Assembly: GCA_022865305.1 (NCBI GenBank)
Contig: JALHSP010000152.1
Span: forward strand, 1-44,149
Reading direction: 5' to 3'
Source of the DNA: Bacteroidales bacterium
GTDB lineage: Bacteria > Bacteroidota > Bacteroidia > Bacteroidales > VadinHA17
DNA: 44,149 nucleotides
Shown here piece by piece: positions 16,639-25,060 of the stretch. A model generated the notes under the pieces. It was not told the DNA's origin. It ran no database searches and worked only from the letters and a program-made list of their open reading frames with translations. Every line of letters begins with the position of its first letter. Position 1 is the first letter of the stretch. The translations under genes were made by a program, and so were the position numbers.

Positions 16639-18774
16639 ATGAGAGGATTCCGGATTTTTTTATTTGGATTGATGGCGTTGTCGGGGGCTTGCAATAATAA
16701 TCCACGTATACCTTCAGGATTAATGACAGAGTTTATACGTGAACCCGGAAATGTAAGAATAATGGATCTTAAACCTGAATTTACTTGGATTGTTCCACAA
16801 GCTGCAAAGCGCCAGACTGCTTTCGAGATACTTGTTGCCTCGACAAAGAAAAACCTTGAAAACAATATCGGTGACGTCTGGACCAGCAATAAGGTGATGA
16901 ACTCACAATCCGGCGAGTTGGAATATGGCAGCAGTAATCTTTCTGCAAATACAACGTATTACTGGAAAGTCAGGATCTGGGATGGAAATGACAAATCTTC
17001 CGGATATTCCGGAATTCAATCTTTTACAACAGGTGATCCGGATGGTTATTCTACAACAGCTAACAGGTTTCACTCCTCTCTGGTCAAACCCGAAAGAATA
17101 GTCAAATTAACAGACAATCATTATTTTGTTGATTTTGGCAGGGATGCTTTTGGTACACTTGTTCTGGAAATTAATCCCTCCGAAAATGATACCATTGTTT
17201 TGCACCTCGGAGAAAAATTTTCCGATACCAACCAGATAGACAGAAATCCGGTAGGAACCATCCGTTATCAGAAAGTGCTTCTTCCTGTTGAACCAGGTAA
17301 AACACGATATATAATCGATCTTCCTCCCGATAAAAGGAATACCGGACCATCTGCAGTGCATCTTCCCGACTCCTTCGGAGTGGTTACTCCGTTCAGGTAC
17401 GCTGAGCTTGAAAACTACAGATTTAACCTGAAGCCAGGCAATGTTATTCAGAAAGCTTTCAATTATTATTTCGAAGATGAAACAAGCAGTTTCACAAGTT
17501 CCGATACAATCCTGAACCAGGTCTGGGATATTTGCAAATACACCATGAAGGCTACCTCATTCACAGGCATTTATATTGACGGTGACAGGGAAAGGATCCC
17601 TTATGAAGCAGATGCTTATATCAATCAGCTTGGTCATTATTATACCGACCGTGAATATTCCATGGGGAGGGTATCCAGCGAATATTTCATGAAGCATCCT
17701 ACCTGGCCGACTGAATGGATCCTACATACTGTCCTGATGTTCTGGAACGATCTTATGTTTACAGGGAATACAGAATCGGTCAGAGCTTACTATGAGGAGC
17801 TGAAACATAAGACTCTTACATCAATAGCCAGGGAAGACGGCCTTATAAGCTCGAAAAATGTAACTGATGATATTATGGGGAAGATTGGTTTTTCGAATGT
17901 GAAGGAGAGGATCAGGGATATTGTCGACTGGCCTCCGGCCCAGAAAGACACAGGGTGGAAGCTTGCCGGATCTGCCGGTGAAAGAGACGGCTATGACATG
18001 GTTGAAATTAACACTGTAGTGAATGCCTTTTATTACCAGAATCTCGTACTTATGTCGAAGATTGCCGGTCTTCTCGGGAAAACCGATGATTCACTCTTCT
18101 ATCATAACGAATCATTGAAGGTCCGGGATACAATCAACCTGAAACTCTTTGATAAATCGAGGGGCATCTATATCGATGGAGAATCATCCCTGCATTCATC
18201 GCTACACGCCAACATGATGCCACTTGCATTCGGAATTGTTCCCAAAGAGCATAAAAAGACGGTTATCAATTTTATTAAGTCCCGTGGAATGGCCTGCAGC
18301 GTTTATGGATCTCAGTATCTTCTTGAAGGATTATACAGGGAGGGTGAAGCCGAATATGCTTTAGTCCTGATGACTGCAACTCACGACAGAGGGTGGTGGA
18401 ATATGATCAGGAGCGGTTCTACAATTGCAATGGAAGCCTGGGATATGAAGTACAAACCAAACTCCGACTGGAATCATGCCTGGGGAGCAGCGCCGGCCAA
18501 CATCATTCCCGGATACATGTGGGGTATAGCTCCTGCTGAACCTGGTTTTGCCAGGGCTATTATAAATCCTCAGCTGGGCAGCATTAAGCACAGTAAAATA
18601 ACGGTGCCCACAATCCGGGGAACCATAACTGCTGAATTCAGGGATACAGAAAAAATAAAAGAATACACAATAACTATCCCTGCAAATATGGAATGTGATT
18701 TTATACTCTTCGGGAGTGCTGTTTATAAAATGAATCCCGGTTTAAATAAATTAGTATTTAAAAAAGTACTTTAA
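16639..18774 (+). CDS. GH78 alpha-L-rhamnosidase lipoprotein
   Basis: The 711-residue product has a lipoprotein signal (LSGAC, Cys18). A fibronectin-like N-domain follows (about 30-130: PEFTWIVPQAAKRQTAFEI, then YYWKVRIWDG), then a beta-sandwich, then the alpha/alpha-barrel catalytic domain. The catalytic stretch is DGDRERIPYEAD (from Asp314), matching the general-acid region of GH78. The likely base is Glu599 in AMEAWD, followed by NHAWGAAPANIIPGYMWGI typical of the family. It removes terminal alpha-L-rhamnose, for example from pectin or glycoconjugates. The acid-region sequence (IPYEAD rather than LGWTGD) is divergent, suggesting a distinct subfamily. It probably shares an operon with the GH106-like gene 11 bases upstream. 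Confidence 0.85.
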   Translation: MRGFRIFLFGLMALSGACNNNPRIPSGLMTEFIREPGNVRIMDLKPEFTWIVPQAAKRQTAFEILVASTKKNLENNIGDVWTSNKVMNSQSGELEYGSSNLSANTTYYWKVRIWDGNDKSSGYSGIQSFTTGDPDGYSTTANRFHSSLVKPERIVKLTDNHYFVDFGRDAFGTLVLEINPSENDTIVLHLGEKFSDTNQIDRNPVGTIRYQKVLLPVEPGKTRYIIDLPPDKRNTGPSAVHLPDSFGVVTPFRYAELENYRFNLKPGNVIQKAFNYYFEDETSSFTSSDTILNQVWDICKYTMKATSFTGIYIDGDRERIPYEADAYINQLGHYYTDREYSMGRVSSEYFMKHPTWPTEWILHTVLMFWNDLMFTGNTESVRAYYEELKHKTLTSIAREDGLISSKNVTDDIMGKIGFSNVKERIRDIVDWPPAQKDTGWKLAGSAGERDGYDMVEINTVVNAFYYQNLVLMSKIAGLLGKTDDSLFYHNESLKVRDTINLKLFDKSRGIYIDGESSLHSSLHANMMPLAFGIVPKEHKKTVINFIKSRGMACSVYGSQYLLEGLYREGEAEYALVLMTATHDRGWWNMIRSGSTIAMEAWDMKYKPNSDWNHAWGAAPANIIPGYMWGIAPAEPGFARAIINPQLGSIKHSKITVPTIRGTITAEFRDTEKIKEYTITIPANMECDFILFGSAVYKMNPGLNKLVFKKVL

Positions 18775-18799
18775 TTTAACCACAAAGGACCTTAAGGCT

Positions 18800-18880
18800 G
18801 GCGCCGATTTGCAATCGGTGCCATTAAAAAAAGTTTATGGATTACAACCGAGCAAAAGGCACGGATTACAAATCCGTGCC
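18800..18880. repeat. Paired REP-like palindromes
   Basis: Two related hairpins lie 35 bases apart. GGCGCCGATT-TGC-AATCGGTGCC (18800-18822) is a 10-bp stem with one G-T mismatch. GGCACGGATT-ACA-AATCCGTGCC (18858-18880) is a perfect 10-bp stem. Both have a GGC..GATT arm and a three-base loop, as in REP elements mobilised by RAYT-type transposases. No transposase is in the window. Confidence 0.65.
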
Positions 18881-18906
18881 AGCGATAGTAAAAACCCGTC
18901 CCCTAA

Positions 18907-18935
18907 CCCCTTCCCTTAAAAAATAAGGGAAGGGG
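18907..18935. repeat. 12-bp perfect hairpin, C-run/G-run type
   Basis: CCCCTTCCCTTA pairs perfectly with TAAGGGAAGGGG around AAAAA. It has the same style as the next hairpin and as the elements at 217 and 33878. It lies between the GH78 and oxidoreductase genes and could halt transcription, but no T run follows. Confidence 0.6.
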
Positions 18936-18963
18936 AGTACCATTTGTAATATAGTTATTTACA

Positions 18964-18993
18964 CCCCCTTCTCTTAGCCTTAAGAGAAGGGGG
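18964..18993. repeat. 13-bp perfect hairpin, C-run/G-run type
   Basis: CCCCCTTCTCTTA (18964-18976) pairs perfectly with TAAGAGAAGGGGG (18981-18993) around GCCT, followed by GATGGGGGATGAG. Together with the three hairpins before it, it fills the 304-base gap 18775-19078, which holds no gene. Confidence 0.6.
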
Positions 18994-19054
18994 ATGGGGG
19001 ATGAGTTCAGAAGCGTTCTTTCCAGTTAAAAATTACTAATTTAACATTGTTAAT

Positions 19055-19062
19055 TAATTTTG
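19055..19062 (+). promoter_or_regulatory. Putative -7 box of the oxidoreductase gene
   Basis: TAATTTTG matches TAnnTTTG and ends 16 bases before the ATG at 19079. No convincing TTTG at -33 is seen. It would give the oxidoreductase its own promoter downstream of the hairpin block. Confidence 0.35.
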
Positions 19063-19078
19063 ACTTATACCAATAACT

Positions 19079-20734
19079 ATGAGAAAATATTTACATTTTG
19101 TATTGCTGGTTATTTCAGGTCTAATTCTAATTCAATGTAAGGATAGATCTACCAGCAAAACATTCAAAGCCGATGTAATAGTCTATGGCGGGACATCAGC
19201 AGCTGTCACTACAGCAGTCCAGGTTGCCAGGATGGGCAAATCAGTAATTATTGTTTCTCCTGACAAACATCTCGGAGGTCTCTCCTCATCAGGATTAGGT
19301 TTTACAGATACCGGCAATAAGGAAGTTATCGGAGGGCTGGCACGTGAGTTTTATCAGCTTATTTATCAGCATTATCAGAAGTCTGAATCGTGGAACTGGC
19401 AAAAGCAGTCGGAATATGGCAACAGAGGGCAGGGCAATCCTGCCATCGACGGTGAGAAGAGGACAATGTGGATCTTTGAACCACATGCTGCAGAGGAAGC
19501 TTTTGAAACAATGATCCGGCAAAATGAAATAACTGTTTACAGGGATGAGTGGCTGGACAGGGAAACAGGTGTCATAAAAAAGAAGGGTACTATAATTTCA
19601 ATAAAAACACTCAGCGGGAAAATATTCAGGGGAAAGGTCTTTATTGATGCTACTTATGAAGGAGATCTTATGGCATCAGCAGGGGTACACTACACAGTCG
19701 GACGTGAAGCGAACAGCGTTTATGACGAAACCTGGAACAGTGTTCAGAAAGGTGTTTTCCATCACGGACATTATTTCAAGGATAACATTGATCCGTATCG
19801 GATCCCAGGAGACCCTTCAAGCGGGCTCCTTCCCCGTATCTCTTCCGAAACACCGGGGGAGAACGGGACCGGGGACAATAAGATCCAGGCTTACTGCTTC
19901 AGATTGTGCCTTACACAGCATACTGAAAACAAAGTGCCTGTTACAAAACCTGAAGGTTATGATAGCACTCAGTATGAGCTTCTTGCAAGGTTATCCGAAA
20001 CAAGATGGAATGAATTCTTCGGAAAATATGATCCAATACCAAATTTTAAAACTGATGTAAACAATCATGGACCTTTCAGCTATGATAATATCGGAATGAA
20101 CTGGGATTATCCGGAAGCTCCATATGAAAGAAGAAGAGAAATAATTAAAGAACACGTACTTTACCAGAAGGGACTGCTGTATTTTACGGCAACAGATCCT
20201 CGTCTGCCTTCACGGGTAAGGGAGATAATGAATTCGTGGGGATATTCAAAGGATGAATTTGTTGATAATGGTTACTGGCCTTACAATATTTATGTCAGGG
20301 AAGCCCGCAGGATGCTGGGCGAGTATGTAATGACCGAGAATGATGTTCTGTGTAAAAGAGAGGTGCCGGAATCAATAGGAATGGGATCCTATACAATGGA
20401 TTCCCATAATGTTCAGAGGTATGTTACACCGGAAGGTTTTGTTCAGAATGAAGGTGATATTGGTGTCAGGGCACCAGAACCATACCGGATCGACCTCGGA
20501 TCCATTATCCCTAAAATGGATGAATGTAAAAATCTTCTTGTCCCTGTCTGTGTCTCCTGTTCACATATTGCCTTCGGTTCAATAAGGATGGAGCCTGTGT
20601 TTATGATCCTCGGTCAGAGTGCAGGGACAGTTGCGGCACTGGCTTTGGAAAAGAAAAAATTCATTCATGATCTCTCATATGAGGAAATTAAGACAAGACT
20701 TATAAAAGACGGACAGATACTTGAATTCAGGTAA
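19079..20734 (+). CDS. Secreted FAD-dependent oxidoreductase (PF12831 type)
   Basis: The 551-residue product has a hydrophobic signal (residues 5-19) with a weak lipobox around Cys20. The dinucleotide-binding segment ADVIVYGGTSAAVTTAVQVA (31-50) and then HLGGLSSSGLGFTDTG are typical of the FAD_oxidored family often found in Bacteroidota polysaccharide loci. Further blocks are GKVFIDATYEGDLMASAG (about 183-200), GSYTMDSHNVQRY and a C-terminal HIAFGSIRMEPVFMILGQSAG that closes the FAD site. The family has been labelled xanthan lyase in some databases, but its substrate is unknown; oxidation of a sugar or sugar acid is a reasonable inference from its glycosidase neighbours. It is convergent with the lacI-type gene. 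Confidence 0.82.
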   Translation: MRKYLHFVLLVISGLILIQCKDRSTSKTFKADVIVYGGTSAAVTTAVQVARMGKSVIIVSPDKHLGGLSSSGLGFTDTGNKEVIGGLAREFYQLIYQHYQKSESWNWQKQSEYGNRGQGNPAIDGEKRTMWIFEPHAAEEAFETMIRQNEITVYRDEWLDRETGVIKKKGTIISIKTLSGKIFRGKVFIDATYEGDLMASAGVHYTVGREANSVYDETWNSVQKGVFHHGHYFKDNIDPYRIPGDPSSGLLPRISSETPGENGTGDNKIQAYCFRLCLTQHTENKVPVTKPEGYDSTQYELLARLSETRWNEFFGKYDPIPNFKTDVNNHGPFSYDNIGMNWDYPEAPYERRREIIKEHVLYQKGLLYFTATDPRLPSRVREIMNSWGYSKDEFVDNGYWPYNIYVREARRMLGEYVMTENDVLCKREVPESIGMGSYTMDSHNVQRYVTPEGFVQNEGDIGVRAPEPYRIDLGSIIPKMDECKNLLVPVCVSCSHIAFGSIRMEPVFMILGQSAGTVAALALEKKKFIHDLSYEEIKTRLIKDGQILEFR

Positions 20735-20777
20735 AACCGACTTCAATTATTAATAATCCGTGAAAAATAAATATTTG

Positions 20778-21794
20778 TTAACTTCTTAGAGAAGAGCCGT
20801 TTATCACCAGTTCTGTTTTGATGATTTTAGTCTGAAAAGGTGCATTATAATCTTTTTCAAGACGGTCTATTAAGAGTTTTATGGCTTCTCTTCCTATAAT
20901 ATATCCATGCTGATCAACTGAGCTTAAAGGAGGATCGGTGAGGCTGGCAATCTGGCCGCTCGTATAACCGACAATTGCGATATCCTTCGGAACATTGAAA
21001 CCATATTGTTTAACAATTTTCATCGTCTCAGCTGCAGTAAGATCGTTTACAGCAAAAAAGCCATCCGGAACATCTTTTCCTGATAAAAATCCGGGTATAA
21101 TAAGTCTCGCTTCTTCAGCAGTATCGCACCTGATGATATTACTATCGAGGACCGGGTAGTTATTCTCTTTAAGAGCTCTTATATAACCTTCTTTTCTGCC
21201 TTTTCCGATCATCAGATTAGGAGGGCCTGACAGGTGTACAATATTCCGGCATCCCATACTGATAAGATGCTTCACTGCTTTATACGCTCCCTCTTCATCA
21301 TCTACCACTACCCTGTCAGATTCAATTTCATTGCATATTCTGTCGAAAAAAACCAGCGGAATCCCCGCTTTCTGAATTTTTTTAAGATGGTCAAATTTCT
21401 CTGTCATTTTTGTAATGGAAACAAGTATCCCGTCAACACGGTTTGACAGCAGAGTCTCTACTGCATTTACTTCACGTTCATAAGATTCGTTTGACTGGCA
21501 GAACATTACCTGGTATCCTGAATCATATGCCAGGTCACCTATCCCTCCGATAACTGTCGAGAAAAAATAGTGAATAATTTCGGGGACGATAACCCCTATT
21601 GTCTTACTCTGTCCACTCTGCAGGCTCAGGGCGATTGGATCGGGTTTATAATTCCATTTTTCAACTAGTTCCTTTACAGCTTTTTTTGTTGACAAACTAA
21701 TATCCGGATGTCCTTTTAATGCTTTTGATACGGTTGAAGGAGAAATCCCCAGTTCTTTGGCTATATCCTTTATTGTTACCTGACCTTTATGCAT
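20778..21794 (-). CDS. LacI-family transcriptional regulator of the alpha-glucan locus
   Basis: From the ATG at 21794 the product has 338 residues; an in-frame GTG ten codons upstream is less likely because the helix-turn-helix begins directly after the ATG. The DNA-binding domain has VTIKDIAKELGISPSTVSKA (about residues 6-25) and GHPDIS. The effector-binding periplasmic-protein-like core has SKTIGVIVPEIIHYFFS, LVFFDRI and DGFFAVNDLTAAE. It diverges from susC across about 326 bases holding the palindrome CAAACGTTTG. A near copy of this site lies before the MFS transporter gene. I infer that this protein controls both operons in response to an alpha-glucan-derived sugar. Confidence 0.92.
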   Translation of the reverse strand: MHKGQVTIKDIAKELGISPSTVSKALKGHPDISLSTKKAVKELVEKWNYKPDPIALSLQSGQSKTIGVIVPEIIHYFFSTVIGGIGDLAYDSGYQVMFCQSNESYEREVNAVETLLSNRVDGILVSITKMTEKFDHLKKIQKAGIPLVFFDRICNEIESDRVVVDDEEGAYKAVKHLISMGCRNIVHLSGPPNLMIGKGRKEGYIRALKENNYPVLDSNIIRCDTAEEARLIIPGFLSGKDVPDGFFAVNDLTAAETMKIVKQYGFNVPKDIAIVGYTSGQIASLTDPPLSSVDQHGYIIGREAIKLLIDRLEKDYNAPFQTKIIKTELVINGSSLRS

Positions 21795-21956
21795 TTTTAT
21801 ATTGAGTCTTATTCCTCCCAGCACAATTTAAATGAAATATTCTGATTTTCATAACAAAGTTCAAATTCGATCTTTTACTGATCCTTCAAATCTGCCAGAA
21901 AGAAACAAATCATAAAATTTTCTTAATAAACAAAACAATTTAAACAAAAAATATTC

Positions 21957-21970
21957 ATTTCAAACGTTTG
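21957..21970. promoter_or_regulatory. Putative LacI operator upstream of susC
   Basis: ATTTCAAACGTTTG contains the perfect palindrome CAAACGTTTG (21961-21970), typical of LacI-family sites centred on CG. It lies between the divergent regulator and susC genes, about 45 bases upstream of the susC -33 box. The 13 bases ATTTCAAACGTTT recur exactly at 39999-40011. The upstream position would suit activation or control of the regulator itself. Confidence 0.7.
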
Positions 21971-22014
21971 CGGAACTTTATGTTAATTTATTGAAAATTA
22001 ATGCTTTCAATTAA

Positions 22015-22043
22015 TTGCAGATGATATTTATTTTATATATTTG
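22015..22043 (+). promoter_or_regulatory. Putative susC promoter
   Basis: TATATTTG (22036-22043) matches TAnnTTTG exactly. TTG at 22015-22017 gives an 18-base spacing, close to the Bacteroidota -33 arrangement. The susC ATG follows 78 bases later, leaving a leader of roughly 65-70 bases. The identical -7 octamer serves the MFS operon. Confidence 0.6.
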
Positions 22044-22120
22044 TCATACCCAAAACCAAAAGGGATTTACCAAGAAATAGTAATTAAGTAATCTGTTATT
22101 ATCATTTAATCATTCATTCT

Positions 22121-25048
22121 ATGAAAAAACGAATTTTAACTATGCTGTATTTGCTACTTCTGGGAGTCTTTCTTCCCGGGGCAATTCTTGCCCAGGGGAT
22201 CAGGGTCTCAGGAAAAGTAACAGATGCAGCAGATGGTTCTGCTTTGGCCGGAGTAACAATCCGGGACAAGGGAACTGTTATTGGCACCTTAACTGATGTG
22301 AATGGCAATTTCAGTTTAGATATTGCCCCAACTGCCACACTTGTCTTTTCCTACATCGGTTATAAGACACAGGAGATACCCGTGAATAACCGGACTTCAA
22401 TCAATGTAGCACTGGAAGTTGAAAGTCAGGCGCTTCAGGAGGTGGTTGTAATCGGATATGGCACTGTCCGTAAAGGAGATGCCACCGGATCCGTAAAGGC
22501 TGTAAGCTCAGAATACTTTAATCCGGGTATTGTCAGTTCACCTCAGGAGATGGTAATTGGAAAGATGGCCGGTGTACAGATCACCACAGGCGGAGGTGCT
22601 CCCGGAGATGGTGCTACTATCCGTATCAGAGGTGGTTCATCACTGAGGGCGAGTAACGATCCACTTATAGTTATTGACGGAGTGGCTGTTGATATTGACG
22701 GCCCTACTGGGATGAGAAATCCACTGTCGACAATCAACCCGAATGACATTGAAACTTTCACAGTTCTCAAGGATGCCTCTGCAACAGCAATTTATGGCTC
22801 AAGAGCATCTAATGGTGTTATTCTTATTACTACCAAGAGAGGTACTTCCGGGCAACCCTTTACTGTAAATTATACAGGAAGCATTTCTGTCAGCAGCCCT
22901 ATCAAATTTGTGGAAGTCTTCTCAGCTGAAGAGTTCCGGGATCTTATCGCTTCAAAGTATTCATCAAATGCAGAAGCCCAGAAGCTTCTCGGTCATTACA
23001 ATACCAACTGGCAGAAAGAAATATTCAGAACATCTTTATCCCATGATCATAACCTGAACTTTTCGGGCGGGCTGGGCAAATTGCCGTACAGGGCAAGCAT
23101 CGGTTACACCTATCAGGATGGTATCCTTAAGACTGACAACCTGGAACGTATAACGGGTTCCGTTAACCTCAATCCATCGTTTTTTGATGATCATCTTAAG
23201 ATTGAACTGAACGCCAAGGGGATGATCAATAATAATGTGTTTGGAAATCAAGGTGCGATCGGTGGTTCTCTCTCAATGGATCCAACACAGGCACCCGATT
23301 TTCTATGGACTAATCCTGACGGATCCCCGCTTTTTGTAGCTCCTATGAATCCACTGACTCAACTTTATGATTATAATGATGAATCTGTTGTAAACAGGTT
23401 ACTGGGCAACCTGACACTGGAGTATAAGCTGCATTTCTTCCCTGCACTCAAGGCTAAATTGAACCTTGGCCTTGATAAATCATCCAGTAAGGGTACTGTC
23501 ATTATACCTGTAGGATCATTTTTATCTTATTCAACTTATGAAGGTTTGGGAAGGGATACTGAGTATAACCAGAATAAAACCAACTCACTCCTCGATTTCT
23601 ATTTTGATTATACCGGCGAATTTGGAGGTCACAGTCGTATTAATGCTGTTGCAGGTTATTCATGGCAGCACTTCTACAGGGATGGCAATACACTTACTAC
23701 ATACAATTTCGGGTCTGAGACATATGAAGACTCAGACTATAAATCAGAGAGTTTCCTTGTATCATTTTTCGGAAGAGTGAATTATGTGCTGTTTGACAAG
23801 TACCTGCTGACCTTCACTCTTCGTGATGACGGATCTTCTCGTTTCTCTCCCGCAACCAGGTGGGGCCTTTTCCCTTCAGCTGCATTTGCCTGGAACATTT
23901 CAAAAGAAAATTTCTTTAAAAACAATGTTCTTACAAATCTGAAGCTGAGACTTGGTTATGGTGTCACCGGCCAGCAGAACCTGAGCAATGATGACTATCC
24001 TTATCAGGCTGTTTATACATTTGCTGAACCAGGCGCTTACTACCAGTTTGGACCTCAATATATCCAGACATCCAGGCCAGGTGGTTATGACGCAAACCTG
24101 AAATGGGAAGAGACAACAACATATAATATTGGTCTTGATTATGGATTCCTGAAAGATCGTATCACCGGCGATATTGATTTGTACTACAGGCAGACTAAGG
24201 ACCTTATAAACCAGATACCTGTACCGGCCGGTACCAATCTTACAAACCAGATCGTAACTAACGTTGGAGATCTTGAAAACCGTGGTGTTGAGTTTTCAAT
24301 CAACGGCAAGGTAATTGCCACAACCAATACAGAGTGGGAATTAGGGTTTAATGCCAGCTATAATACCAACAAGATCACAAAGCTGACAGCAGTTGATGAT
24401 CCCAGCTATAAAGGTATTTACGTTGGAGGTTTTTCCGGAGGTGTCGGAAACACAATCCAGATACACAGCGTTGGATACCCGTCATATTCATTCTATGTTC
24501 AGGAACAGGTGTATGATGGTCTGGGAAACCCCATAGAGGGTCTTTATGTTGACCGTAATCGTGACGGAGCCATTACAGGTGATGACAGGTACAGGTATAA
24601 AAAACCTGCACCAACAGTTTTCATGGGCTTTTCCTCTCTACTCAGCTTGAAGGACTTCGATTTCTCATTTAATGGCCGCATTAACGTGGGCAACTACATT
24701 TATAATAATGTTTTCTCCAGCGCTGGTTCGTTTGCAAACATGGCAGCTTCAGGATATCTCTCCAACAGGGTAAAGAATGTTAAGGCTACCAATTTTGAAA
24801 ACTCACAGTATTACTCTGATTATTATATGGAGAACGGTTCATTTATGAAGCTTGATAACCTGTCAGTTGGTTATAATTTCAACAACCTCTTACAGAACAC
24901 TCTTAGATTAAGGGTTTACTGCACTGCACAAAACCTTTTTACGATCACAAAATATACTGGTCTTGATCCGGAAGTTTTCAGCGGTATTGATAATAATATA
25001 TATCCCCGTCCGAGGACTTTCCTGCTGGGCGTAAGCATTACCTTATAA
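22121..25048 (+). CDS. susC: SusC-like TonB-dependent receptor
   Basis: The 975-residue outer-membrane transporter has a signal peptide (ending ILAQG, about residue 26). A carboxypeptidase-regulatory-like domain (about 28-105: VSGKVTDAADGSALAGVTI) is followed by the TonB-box/plug region starting EVVVIGYGTVRKGDATGSV. The plug has GGAPGDGATIRIRGGSSLRA and DASATAIYGSRASNGVI, and a 22-strand-type barrel ends in FLLGVSITL. It imports oligosaccharides using TonB energy together with its SusD lid, encoded 12 bases downstream. The gene is the first of a likely operon with susD, the susE-like gene, GH53 and GH13. The substrate is inferred as maltodextrin from the neighbours; galactan oligosaccharide cannot be excluded because of the GH53 gene. 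Confidence 0.95.
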   Translation: MKKRILTMLYLLLLGVFLPGAILAQGIRVSGKVTDAADGSALAGVTIRDKGTVIGTLTDVNGNFSLDIAPTATLVFSYIGYKTQEIPVNNRTSINVALEVESQALQEVVVIGYGTVRKGDATGSVKAVSSEYFNPGIVSSPQEMVIGKMAGVQITTGGGAPGDGATIRIRGGSSLRASNDPLIVIDGVAVDIDGPTGMRNPLSTINPNDIETFTVLKDASATAIYGSRASNGVILITTKRGTSGQPFTVNYTGSISVSSPIKFVEVFSAEEFRDLIASKYSSNAEAQKLLGHYNTNWQKEIFRTSLSHDHNLNFSGGLGKLPYRASIGYTYQDGILKTDNLERITGSVNLNPSFFDDHLKIELNAKGMINNNVFGNQGAIGGSLSMDPTQAPDFLWTNPDGSPLFVAPMNPLTQLYDYNDESVVNRLLGNLTLEYKLHFFPALKAKLNLGLDKSSSKGTVIIPVGSFLSYSTYEGLGRDTEYNQNKTNSLLDFYFDYTGEFGGHSRINAVAGYSWQHFYRDGNTLTTYNFGSETYEDSDYKSESFLVSFFGRVNYVLFDKYLLTFTLRDDGSSRFSPATRWGLFPSAAFAWNISKENFFKNNVLTNLKLRLGYGVTGQQNLSNDDYPYQAVYTFAEPGAYYQFGPQYIQTSRPGGYDANLKWEETTTYNIGLDYGFLKDRITGDIDLYYRQTKDLINQIPVPAGTNLTNQIVTNVGDLENRGVEFSINGKVIATTNTEWELGFNASYNTNKITKLTAVDDPSYKGIYVGGFSGGVGNTIQIHSVGYPSYSFYVQEQVYDGLGNPIEGLYVDRNRDGAITGDDRYRYKKPAPTVFMGFSSLLSLKDFDFSFNGRINVGNYIYNNVFSSAGSFANMAASGYLSNRVKNVKATNFENSQYYSDYYMENGSFMKLDNLSVGYNFNNLLQNTLRLRVYCTAQNLFTITKYTGLDPEVFSGIDNNIYPRPRTFLLGVSITL

Positions 25049-25060
25049 CCTTAATATTAA

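Noticed and set aside
18800-18993. CRISPR-like array or rho-independent terminator
   Set aside because: The hairpins are of two types with irregular spacing and no spacers, and no T run follows the stems.
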